From NCBI GenBank assembly GCA_028698695.1, contig JAQVWB010000100.1, positions 1 to 7,313 of the forward strand: a stretch of DNA of 7,313 nt, given 5' to 3'. A program made the position numbers and the translations under genes. The DNA is from Syntrophomonadaceae bacterium (GTDB taxonomy: Bacteria > Bacillota > Syntrophomonadia > Syntrophomonadales > Syntrophomonadaceae). The notes beneath the pieces were generated by a model. It was not told the origin of the DNA, ran no database searches, and saw only the letters and a program-made list of their open reading frames with translations. Positions 1 to 6,428 of the stretch are shown here, piece after piece (the stretch's first letter is position 1; each line of letters starts with the position of its first letter).

Positions 1-291
<291 letters not shown>

Positions 292-572
292 AAAAGTTTA
301 TCCCAGCTTCAAGTCCTACATATATAATGCAGGTCTCTTCGCTTGGCTTTTGTTTTCGTTGTCTTGTTTAGGGCACTGGATTTCTGCTTTTTCAAGTTTT
401 CATCCAGCTTCCTCGCACTTCGTTTCCTTGCTGTTCTGTTTTATCAAGATCATTGCCTGAGCGTTTTCACCCCAGGCTCCCAGCCTTCTGCAGATGGCTT
501 TTTTCTCCGTTTGAAAGGAGTCTTTGCCTCTCCGCTTTCAGCCAGCTTCGCTCCGCGGTCTCCCGCAGCGCA
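292..572 (-). other. rRNA operon leader (5' external transcribed region)
   Basis: This is the stretch between the predicted rRNA promoter and the 16S 5' end, about 280 nt and purine-rich on the transcribed strand. It holds no believable gene; a 99-codon open frame on the plus strand (343-642) has no ribosome binding site and runs through the promoter. It contains small hairpins: 549-552/567-570 with 555-558/563-566 (closed by a GAGA tetraloop in the RNA), 455-459/473-477, and 376-381/402-407. Three copies of GAAGCTGG (minus strand) lie at 542-549, 404-411 and 303-310. A clear boxA antitermination sequence was not found. The leader is presumably removed during 16S processing. Confidence 0.7.
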
Positions 573-578
573 AAATCT

Positions 579-607
579 ATATTATCACCCGTTCCGACAA
601 TTGTCAA
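579..607 (-). promoter_or_regulatory. Predicted rRNA operon promoter
   Basis: On the minus strand a perfect -35 TTGACA (602-607) is separated by 17 bp from TAATAT (579-584), giving an expected start of transcription near 572. It points toward the 16S gene and is preceded by AT-rich DNA, as expected for a sigma-A rRNA promoter. An alternative -10, GATAAT (581-586), would give a 15-bp spacer and is less likely. Weaker tandem candidates lie just upstream, for example TTGTTA at 629-634 with TATGTT at 606-611, also spaced 17 bp. Confidence 0.65.
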
Positions 608-650
608 CATATACTCGTAATAATTTGTTAACAAATTCTTAACAATATTT
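608..650 (-). promoter_or_regulatory. AT-rich UP-element-like region with 16-bp palindrome
   Basis: The DNA directly upstream of the rRNA -35 box is strongly AT-rich. It contains the perfect 16-bp palindrome AATTTGTTAACAAATT at 622-637. On the minus strand TTGTTAA occurs twice, at 639-645 and 628-634, 11 bp apart and so on about the same face of the helix. This could be an UP element for the RNA polymerase alpha subunit, a protein binding site, or part of tandem promoters. The sequence alone does not decide between these. Confidence 0.45.
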
Positions 651-747
651 CTTCCTATAGTGATGGTTTAATGGTCTTCATCAGTAATATACTGTTGCTT
701 CGAATTGGTAGCTGTTACTGTTCCCGCCCCTGCTTCCGGGGCAGGTC

Positions 748-778
748 CTAAAATTTGATATAGCTTACTCAATTTTAG
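748..778. repeat. Inverted repeat in the intergenic region
   Basis: CTAAAATT (748-755) and AATTTTAG (771-778) are perfect inverted repeats around a 15-base spacer. Just to the left, GCCCC (726-730) and GGGGC (738-742) form a GC hairpin, and CCTGC (729-733) with GCAGG (741-745) is an alternative that excludes it. None is followed by a T-run on either strand, so they do not look like terminators. They sit upstream of the small ORF at 838 and could be part of its leader or an operator. No further function can be read from them. Confidence 0.35.
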
Positions 779-837
779 CTGGTATGGTAAAAAGAATTTT
801 TCCCAATAGACGATAATATATCAAGGAGGTATTTTTA

Positions 838-927
838 ATGATAAAAACCAGTCTCGACCATCCCCTTGCAAAGTTTTTTTGTGCATATATGTTTTTCATC
901 TGTTATAATGAGTTGTTGTGCTTATGA
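838..927 (+). CDS. Possible 29-aa small protein or leader peptide upstream of typA
   Basis: An ATG at 838 follows a perfect eight-base Shine-Dalgarno sequence, AAGGAGGT (823-830), with an ideal 7-nt gap. The frame has 29 codons and stops with TGA at 925-927. The product begins MIKTSLDHPLAKFF and ends in a mostly hydrophobic segment with three cysteines (FFICYNELLCL), so it might be membrane-associated. I recognise no family. The stop lies 42 bp before typA, and the 3' part of the ORF overlaps the predicted typA promoter, so it would need its own upstream promoter. I found no convincing one. It could be a real small gene, a leader peptide, or the remnant start of a lost gene. The support is the ribosome binding site only. 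Confidence 0.4.
   Translation: MIKTSLDHPLAKFFCAYMFFICYNELLCL
879..909 (+). promoter_or_regulatory. Predicted typA promoter (extended -10)
   Basis: TATAAT at 904-909 is preceded by TG at 901-902 with one intervening base, which is a perfect extended -10 element. The -35 is poor: TTGTGC at 879-884 with a 19-bp spacer is the best match, which extended -10 promoters tolerate. Transcription would begin near 916 and leave a typA leader of about 54 nt. The element lies inside the small ORF at 838-927. Confidence 0.6.
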
Positions 928-969
928 TTATTGAAATTTGAATGGTAAAGGGGTAAGGACTGATTATTT

Positions 970-2793
970 ATGGAAATGAGTAATATGCGTAATGTGGCCA
1001 TAGTAGCTCATGTTGATCATGGCAAAACTACTCTGGTCGATAAGTTGTTAAAGTATAGTGGTGCAGTAAGAGATAATCAGCGTGTACCGGATCGCGTTAT
1101 GGATAGAAATGACCTGGAACGCGAGCGTGGTATTACCATATTATCCAAAAACACCAGTATCGAGTTGGATGGTTGGAAGATAAATATTGTTGATACTCCG
1201 GGTCATGCTGATTTCGGCGGTGAAGTAGAGCGTATTGTTACTATGGTAGATGGTGTTCTGCTGTTAGTTGATGCTGCGGAAGGTCCTATGCCCCAGACTC
1301 GTTTTGTTTTGAAAAAAGCTCTGGAAGCCGGACTCAAATCAGTAGTAGTAATTAATAAGATTGATCGTCCTGATGCCAGACCAGAAGAAGTCATCGACGA
1401 AATAATTGACCTGTATATTGATTTAGGTGCTGATGATGAACAACTGGATTTTCCGGTTATTTATGCCTCAGCTCGTCAGGGTTATGCTATAAGGAAATTA
1501 AATGACGAAGTCATCAACATGCAGCCTTTGATTGATATGATAAAAGAATATATTCCTGCACCAGATGGTGATCTGCAGGGGCCATTGCAATTGGTGATTT
1601 CATCACTTGATTATGATAATTATGTAGGTCGTATCGGAGTGGGAAAAATTGCCCGGGGAAGCATCAATCACGGACAGGAAGTAATAGTCTGCAATACTGA
1701 TAGCAAATCAGAGCGTATTAAGATTAACACCTTATACAGTTTTACCGGTTTGAAAAGAGTTGAATGTGAGAGTGCAGATGCAGGTGAAATTATTGCCGTT
1801 TCAGGGATTGAAAACCTGAATATTGGAGATACCATCTGCAGCCCTGACCTTGTTGAAGCAGTTGATTTTGTGCAAATTGACGAGCCAACTATTTCTATGA
1901 ATTTTGTCGTAAACGATAGTCCCATGGCAGGTCGCGAGGGTACTTATGTAACCAGTCGTCATCTTAAAGAGCGTCTAATGCGCGAATTGCTCTCCAATGT
2001 TGCTCTGCAGGTTGAAGATCTGCGTCCCGATTGTTTTAAGGTTTCGGGTCGCGGAGAGCTTCATCTTTCAATACTAATCGAAACTATGCGCCGTGAAGGA
2101 TATGAATTCGCCGTAACGCGTCCCGAAGTAATTATGAAAGAAATTGACTCGGTACGTTGCGAACCAATTGAAAGGCTTTTCGTGGAAGTTCCCAATGATT
2201 TTGTCGGCATAGTTATTGAAGCCTGTGGTACTCGTAAAGGGGAACTGGTTCACATGAACAATACCGCTCTTGGAAACACCAAATTGGAGTTTTTAATTCC
2301 CGCCCGCGGTTTAATCGGTTATCGTTCAGACTTTTTAACTGATACGCGTGGCAATGGTATAATGCATCATGTTTTTGAAGCCTATGAACCCTATAAAGGT
2401 GATTTTGAAACTCGTACCCGTGGTTCGCTGGTTGCTTCCGAAGCAGGTACTACCGTAGCTTATGGTTTATATAATGCTCAGGATCGCGGAAATTTGTTTG
2501 TAGCAGCCGGAGTTGAAGTATATGCGGGAATGATTGTGGGTGAAAATGCCCGCAGTAATGATATTGCTGTGAATGTATGCCGTAAAAAACAGTTGACCAA
2601 CACCCGTTCATCATCAGCAGATGAAGCATTGCGTTTGGTTCCGCCAATTAACATGACTTTGGAGAAATGCCTGGAGTTTATAAAAGATGATGAGTTGCTG
2701 GAAGTTACACCTCAGTCACTCCGGTTGCGTAAAATGATTCTTGATAAAACCGCCCGGGAACGGGCCGAAAAGCATAAGAACAAAGCCTCTTAA
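970..2793 (+). CDS. typA: Translational GTPase TypA/BipA
   Basis: TypA/BipA is a ribosome-binding GTPase of the EF-G/LepA class, linked to ribosome assembly and to growth under cold or other stress. The 607-aa product is full length for the family. The GTPase motifs are all present: G1 AHVDHGKT (13-20), G2 RGITI (53-57), G3 DTPGHADF (75-82), G4 NKID (129-132) and G5 SARQG (167-171). A beta-barrel domain II follows (about 203-290), then EF-G-like domains III and V with SGRGELHLSIL (359-369), and the TypA-specific C-terminal domain with GENARSND (524-531) and KKQLTNTRSS (539-548). The ATG at 970 is favoured because AAGGA (955-959) lies 10 nt upstream; ATGs at 976 and 985 are less well placed. 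It is transcribed alone, divergent from the rRNA operon and convergent with the tad operon. Confidence 0.98.
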   Translation: MEMSNMRNVAIVAHVDHGKTTLVDKLLKYSGAVRDNQRVPDRVMDRNDLERERGITILSKNTSIELDGWKINIVDTPGHADFGGEVERIVTMVDGVLLLVDAAEGPMPQTRFVLKKALEAGLKSVVVINKIDRPDARPEEVIDEIIDLYIDLGADDEQLDFPVIYASARQGYAIRKLNDEVINMQPLIDMIKEYIPAPDGDLQGPLQLVISSLDYDNYVGRIGVGKIARGSINHGQEVIVCNTDSKSERIKINTLYSFTGLKRVECESADAGEIIAVSGIENLNIGDTICSPDLVEAVDFVQIDEPTISMNFVVNDSPMAGREGTYVTSRHLKERLMRELLSNVALQVEDLRPDCFKVSGRGELHLSILIETMRREGYEFAVTRPEVIMKEIDSVRCEPIERLFVEVPNDFVGIVIEACGTRKGELVHMNNTALGNTKLEFLIPARGLIGYRSDFLTDTRGNGIMHHVFEAYEPYKGDFETRTRGSLVASEAGTTVAYGLYNAQDRGNLFVAAGVEVYAGMIVGENARSNDIAVNVCRKKQLTNTRSSSADEALRLVPPINMTLEKCLEFIKDDELLEVTPQSLRLRKMILDKTARERAEKHKNKAS

Positions 2794-2813
2794 ATCACGA
2801 ACTTCATACAGTT

Positions 2814-2843
2814 AAGCTCCTGCCATGCAGGGGCTTTATTTTT
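2814..2843 (+). terminator. Intrinsic terminator of typA
   Basis: The stem AAGCTCCTGC (2814-2823) pairs with GCAGGGGCTT (2827-2836) over 10 bp with one G-T pair and a 3-nt loop. It is followed by the T-rich run TTTATTTTT (2835-2843), 20 bp after the typA stop. In the opposite direction the hairpin has no T-run behind it, so it should act mainly on typA. The T-tract contains the stop codon of the convergent DUF192 gene. Confidence 0.9.
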
Positions 2844-3189
2844 GTTCCCATTTTAACACCAGACTTGGTTTAATACCTGAAGCATCAGCCATTCCATTCT
2901 GCATTTCAATAACCGCCCAGGCACCAGATACCCGTGCTGCAATGCGATTTGGTTGTAAATTTTCAATAATTTTTAAAACCAGCCCTTCCCGGTTTACAAA
3001 TACGATATCAATGGGAAATCTCATCCCAATAGTGTGAACCATATCACAGGGTACCAGTATCAAGGCTTCCCGGTCAGTTATACTTTTTTTGCCCAGCAGT
3101 CCCTTAAGTCTACTCGTAAAACTGTCGGCCAGAATGCATTGCTCAATTACTGTTTTCTCCTGAAGTTTAAGCTGAACTGTTTGAGTCAA
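2836..3189 (-). CDS. DUF192 family protein, last gene of the tad operon
   Basis: The 117-aa product matches the DUF192 pattern: SRLKGLLGK near the N-terminus (26-34), then the core HTIGMRFPIDIVFVNREG (52-69), and GAWAVIEMQNGMADASGIK toward the C-terminus (89-107). The biochemical role of the family is not established. There is no signal peptide or membrane segment, unlike the exported DUF192 proteins, so this one is probably cytoplasmic. The start is TTG at 3187-3189, chosen because AGGAGGTG lies just upstream with 7 nt between GGAGG and TTG; no in-frame ATG near the N-terminus fits. It begins 14 bp after the tadC stop and is probably co-transcribed, which suggests but does not prove a link to the pilus machine. 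No intrinsic terminator is evident behind it on this strand. Confidence 0.9.
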   Translation of the reverse strand: MTQTVQLKLQEKTVIEQCILADSFTSRLKGLLGKKSITDREALILVPCDMVHTIGMRFPIDIVFVNREGLVLKIIENLQPNRIAARVSGAWAVIEMQNGMADASGIKPSLVLKWEQK

Positions 3190-3203
3190 ATCAGCACCTC
3201 CTG

Positions 3204-4094
3204 CTAAAGGTTATCTATTAAAGAAAGGATGGCCGGCCCTAACAGTACTATTAATAAGGTGGGGAAAATAAACACCACCAGTGGAATCAACATTTTAATC
3301 GGAGCCTTTTGGGCAGCTTCCTCAGCTTTCATCCTTCGATTGTTACGAACCTGTTTGGATTGAATTTTCAACACATTGGTAATGCTGACCCCCAGTTGAT
3401 CAGCCTGAATTACCGATCCTAAAAAGGTGGTAATATCATCCACCTGAACTCGGTCAGCCATATCGCGCAAGGCTTCCCTCCGCGATTTACCCATGTTTAT
3501 CTCATTAAGTGCCTGTTCAAATTCCTGCGTAAGCGGTCCGGAGGTTTTTTCCACCACCTTTTGTAAAGCTGCATCAAATCCCAAACCCGCTTCAACGCTG
3601 ACACTTATCAAATCCAAAACATCCGGAAGGCTTTTTACCATCACTTCTTTGCGTTTTTTTACGTTGGTTTTAAGAAACAGGTCGGGAAAAAATAAGCCAA
3701 TAGCCAACAGCATTAAAAGTACAGTAGGATTACGACTTATTATTCCAAAGAAGAGTAATAGCAGAATTAAAATATATTTCCCTATAATAAAGTTGGCAGC
3801 ATTCATTCCCCAGGGATGACCCGCCTGCGCCAGTCGGTGTTCATAAACTTCTTTCTTATTGTTGGATACCACGCGATTGGAGATTTTTTGTATCCAAGGC
3901 AATATCAACCCTGCCATCCGAATACGGAAAGGAACTGCCAATACAGGATGACCAACGACTTCATTCTCTATATATACTGCTTCCTCCAGTCGATGGAGAA
4001 CCAACAGACGCTCGCGTTTGACTATTAATATTATTGCCATAATTATGGAGGCAACGAAGGCCACAACCAGCAATATCAGCACAGCTTCCATCAT
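3204..4094 (-). CDS. tadC: Tad pilus inner-membrane platform protein TadC
   Basis: The 296-aa product is a GspF-type (T2SSF) membrane protein. TadC is thought to pair with TadB to form the inner-membrane platform on which the TadA ATPase drives pilus assembly. Hydrophobic segments lie at about 5-25, 103-120, 123-140 and 267-290. The cytoplasmic T2SSF domain (about 155-285) opens with the typical KSLPDVLDLISVSVEAGLGF stretch (154-173). The gene starts 12 bp after the tadB stop, with AAGGAGGG (4098-4105) in the gap. Two consecutive ATGs (4094 and 4091) are possible starts; the second has the better spacing (7 nt after GGAGG versus 4 nt), so the protein may be one residue shorter. Assignment to TadC rather than TadB rests on order after tadB and on similarity. 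Confidence 0.93.
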   Translation of the reverse strand: MMEAVLILLVVAFVASIIMAIILIVKRERLLVLHRLEEAVYIENEVVGHPVLAVPFRIRMAGLILPWIQKISNRVVSNNKKEVYEHRLAQAGHPWGMNAANFIIGKYILILLLLFFGIISRNPTVLLMLLAIGLFFPDLFLKTNVKKRKEVMVKSLPDVLDLISVSVEAGLGFDAALQKVVEKTSGPLTQEFEQALNEINMGKSRREALRDMADRVQVDDITTFLGSVIQADQLGVSITNVLKIQSKQVRNNRRMKAEEAAQKAPIKMLIPLVVFIFPTLLIVLLGPAILSLIDNL

Positions 4095-4106
4095 TAGCCC
4101 TCCTTA

Positions 4107-5066
4107 TTAAAAATCAATTTGGGTAAGGCGTTTGATAACTAAAAAACCGATTACTTCCATAGTTACTGCTACAGCCAGCATCATTATTCCCCGGGAATCC
4201 TGCAACATTATCGCAAAATAGGATGGGTTTATGACTAACAAAGCAGCAATAAGGAATACCGGTAACAAACCAATTAGCATACCTGACATTCTGCCCTGGG
4301 CGGTTAGGACTCTGACTTCCCTTTTTATTCGGGCCCGCTCGCGAATAGTGGCGGATATATTATCGAGTATCCGGGCCAAATCCCCTCCTACCTGCCGTTG
4401 AATAATGATACCGGTTACCACCATATCCAAATCATCACTGGGAACTCGTTTACTCAGATTCTCCAGAGCTGCTTCGGTGCTAAATCCCAAATTCATTTCC
4501 CTTAAAGTCCAGGCAAATTCAAAGGAAATAGGGGGCGGGAGTTCTTTGCGAACACTGTCCATAGCCTGCTGAAAGCCGAATCCTGCCCTTAATGCATTAG
4601 CCATAATGACCAATGCATCACCCAATTGTTGGTTAAGAGTTTGCAAACGCAATACTTTTTGATGGTTAACATACCAACCAGGCAGCAGAGAACCGATAAC
4701 CACAGCCACTATTGCCAGCCAGAAATTATGACTAAGTAAATATATAATAATAGGTAGTATTAGAATAAGCCCAAAGCAAAAACTGATGTATTCTTCAGCC
4801 CGTAACGGAATTCCCGCCTGTAAAAGTTGTTGTTGTATTCTTTCCCGCACAGACTGAGTGGCAAATAGTTTGGAAATATTAACGGCTATAAATTGGGCAA
4901 CTTGCTTATGATCCAATGATGCAGCTTTATCTGAATTCGGTTCATCATTCAACAGTGATTCCAGTCGATCCTGATAACGTCCCCGACGTGAAAAAGTTAA
5001 TAGACCGGCATAAATTAAATAATATATTGCTACCCCGAAGATCAGACATGTTATCAGCCTTAACAT
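4107..5066 (-). CDS. tadB: Tad pilus inner-membrane platform protein TadB
   Basis: The 319-aa product is the first of the two GspF-type membrane proteins of the Tad system. Predicted membrane segments lie at about 4-24, 94-112, 115-133, 261-279 and 293-312. The T2SSF domain lies between the third and fourth and includes LGDALVIMANALRAGFGFQQ (148-167), EFAWTLREMNLG (183-194) and the conserved GIIIQRQVGGDLARILDNIS region (219-238). Length and topology fit the family. The ATG at 5066 directly abuts the tadA stop (TAAATG), with AGAGGG upstream inside tadA, so translation is likely coupled. Its expected job is to anchor the TadA ATPase at the cytoplasmic membrane and, with TadC, to form the platform for pilin polymerisation. 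Confidence 0.95.
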   Translation of the reverse strand: MLRLITCLIFGVAIYYLIYAGLLTFSRRGRYQDRLESLLNDEPNSDKAASLDHKQVAQFIAVNISKLFATQSVRERIQQQLLQAGIPLRAEEYISFCFGLILILPIIIYLLSHNFWLAIVAVVIGSLLPGWYVNHQKVLRLQTLNQQLGDALVIMANALRAGFGFQQAMDSVRKELPPPISFEFAWTLREMNLGFSTEAALENLSKRVPSDDLDMVVTGIIIQRQVGGDLARILDNISATIRERARIKREVRVLTAQGRMSGMLIGLLPVFLIAALLVINPSYFAIMLQDSRGIMMLAVAVTMEVIGFLVIKRLTQIDF

Positions 5067-6428
5067 TTAGAGTCCCTCTCTTTCGGGGCGGAAGTATTCG
5101 TCAGGGATATGAATCCCCATAGCAACCAGTTTATCTATACAACGCGGTTTCAACCCGGTTGCCCGGTGAATTCCTTTCACTTTTCCCCGCTCATCAAGCC
5201 CTCTTTTGTCAAAAATAAATACATCCTGTAAGGTGATAATATCCCCTTCCATGCCTAAAACTTCAGTAATGTGAGTAATTTTACGGCTTCCATCCTGCAA
5301 TCGACTCTGATGTACAATTAAATCAACAGCAGAAGAAATTTGTTCACGGATAGCCCGGATGGGAAAGTCAATGCCTGCCATCAGTACCATGGTTTCCAAT
5401 CTGGAAATCATGTCCCGTGGCGAGTTTGAGTGTCCGGTAGTAAGCGAGCCATCATGTCCGGTATTCATAGCCTGCAGCATGTCGAGAGCCTCACCACCGC
5501 GCACTTCTCCAACTACCAGCCGATCAGGACGCATGCGTAATGAATTTCGCACCAGATCCCGAATTGAAATTTCTCCCCGTTGATCAATGTTGGCTGGTCG
5601 GGTTTCCAATGTTATTACATGATCCTGATTTAAATCCAGTTCCGCTGAATCTTCTATGGTAATAATGCGCTCATCATGAGGAATAAATGCAGAGATAATA
5701 TTAAGAGTACTGGTCTTTCCGGCTCCAGTGCCCCCGGAAACTACAATATTCAATCGCCCTTTAACGCAGCCCTCCAGAAACTTGGCCATTGGCAAAGTTA
5801 AGGTCCCATTGCGAATCAAATCCTCAATTTTTAACAATTGGGAGGAAAATTTACGAATAGTTAAAATACAACCATTTAAGGCCAGGGGAGGAATAATAGC
5901 ATTTACCCTGGAACCATCCGGCAAACGGCCATCCACCATAGGAACACTCTCATCAATTCGTCGGCCTAATGGAGCAATGATTCGCTCAATAATATTATAA
6001 AGGTGGTCATTATTACGGAAAGTTACAGCGGTCAGTTCCAATTTGCCGCGTCTTTCCACAAATACCTGACCAGGTCCGTTAACCATTACTTCAGAAACCG
6101 TTTCATCTTTTAACAGTGGTGTAATTGGCCCATATCCAACTACTTCATCCATAACCTGACGAATGATTTGTTCTCTTTCAACCTTAGTAAAATAACGATC
6201 CAGCCTTTCCAGATGTGACTCTGCAACCTGCCTGACCTCTTGCTCAATTTGTCCGGCTTGTTCATCATTTCGCCCGGGATTTAAGTCCGCTCCCATCTCT
6301 TTAATAACTTCCCGATGAATAGCCAAAACCGGTTCCTGAAATTTTCCCGGTGTTTCGCTCAGCACCTGATATGGCTTATCTTCCTGCGTAACTGCATCTT
6401 GTTCCTTCAGGCGACTCATCAATGACAT
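5067..6428 (-). CDS. tadA: Tad pilus assembly ATPase TadA/CpaF
   Basis: This 453-aa protein is the hexameric secretion ATPase that powers Flp/Tad pilus assembly at the cytoplasmic face of the membrane. The N-terminal part (about 60-200) contains VMVNGPGQVFVERRGKLELT (114-133) and GRLPDGSRVNAIIPP (167-181), typical of CpaF. The ATPase core has Walker A GGTGAGKT (232-239), the Asp box RIITIEDSAELDL (254-266), Walker B RPDRLVVGEVRGGE (300-313) and the His box TTGHSNSPRDMISRLE (330-345). All catalytic motifs are present and the length is normal. The ATG at 6428 shares its A with the upstream TGA stop of cpaE, with GGGAGGG about 8 nt upstream, so translation is likely coupled. A second in-frame ATG at codon 4 is less likely. 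The gene is also called cpaF. Confidence 0.97.
   Translation of the reverse strand: MSLMSRLKEQDAVTQEDKPYQVLSETPGKFQEPVLAIHREVIKEMGADLNPGRNDEQAGQIEQEVRQVAESHLERLDRYFTKVEREQIIRQVMDEVVGYGPITPLLKDETVSEVMVNGPGQVFVERRGKLELTAVTFRNNDHLYNIIERIIAPLGRRIDESVPMVDGRLPDGSRVNAIIPPLALNGCILTIRKFSSQLLKIEDLIRNGTLTLPMAKFLEGCVKGRLNIVVSGGTGAGKTSTLNIISAFIPHDERIITIEDSAELDLNQDHVITLETRPANIDQRGEISIRDLVRNSLRMRPDRLVVGEVRGGEALDMLQAMNTGHDGSLTTGHSNSPRDMISRLETMVLMAGIDFPIRAIREQISSAVDLIVHQSRLQDGSRKITHITEVLGMEGDIITLQDVFIFDKRGLDERGKVKGIHRATGLKPRCIDKLVAMGIHIPDEYFRPEREGL

Noticed and set aside
430..570. Glycine-riboswitch-like words (GGGAGACC, CTCAGGCAA) on the minus strand
   Set aside because: The conserved core between them (GCCGAAGG-type segment) and the usual second half are missing. 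CTCAGGC pairs simply with a nearby GCCTG, and the location is an rRNA leader with no glycine gene downstream.
343..642. 99-codon ORF on the plus strand
   Set aside because: It lies antisense to the rRNA leader and runs through the rRNA promoter, has no ribosome binding site, and its composition follows the pyrimidine-rich leader.
726..745. GC-rich hairpin as an intrinsic terminator
   Set aside because: The stem is only 5 bp and no T-run follows it on either strand.
765..899. 44-codon ATG ORF on the minus strand with basic, hydrophobic product
   Set aside because: No Shine-Dalgarno sequence before the ATG and no recognisable family; it overlaps the better supported small ORF on the plus strand.
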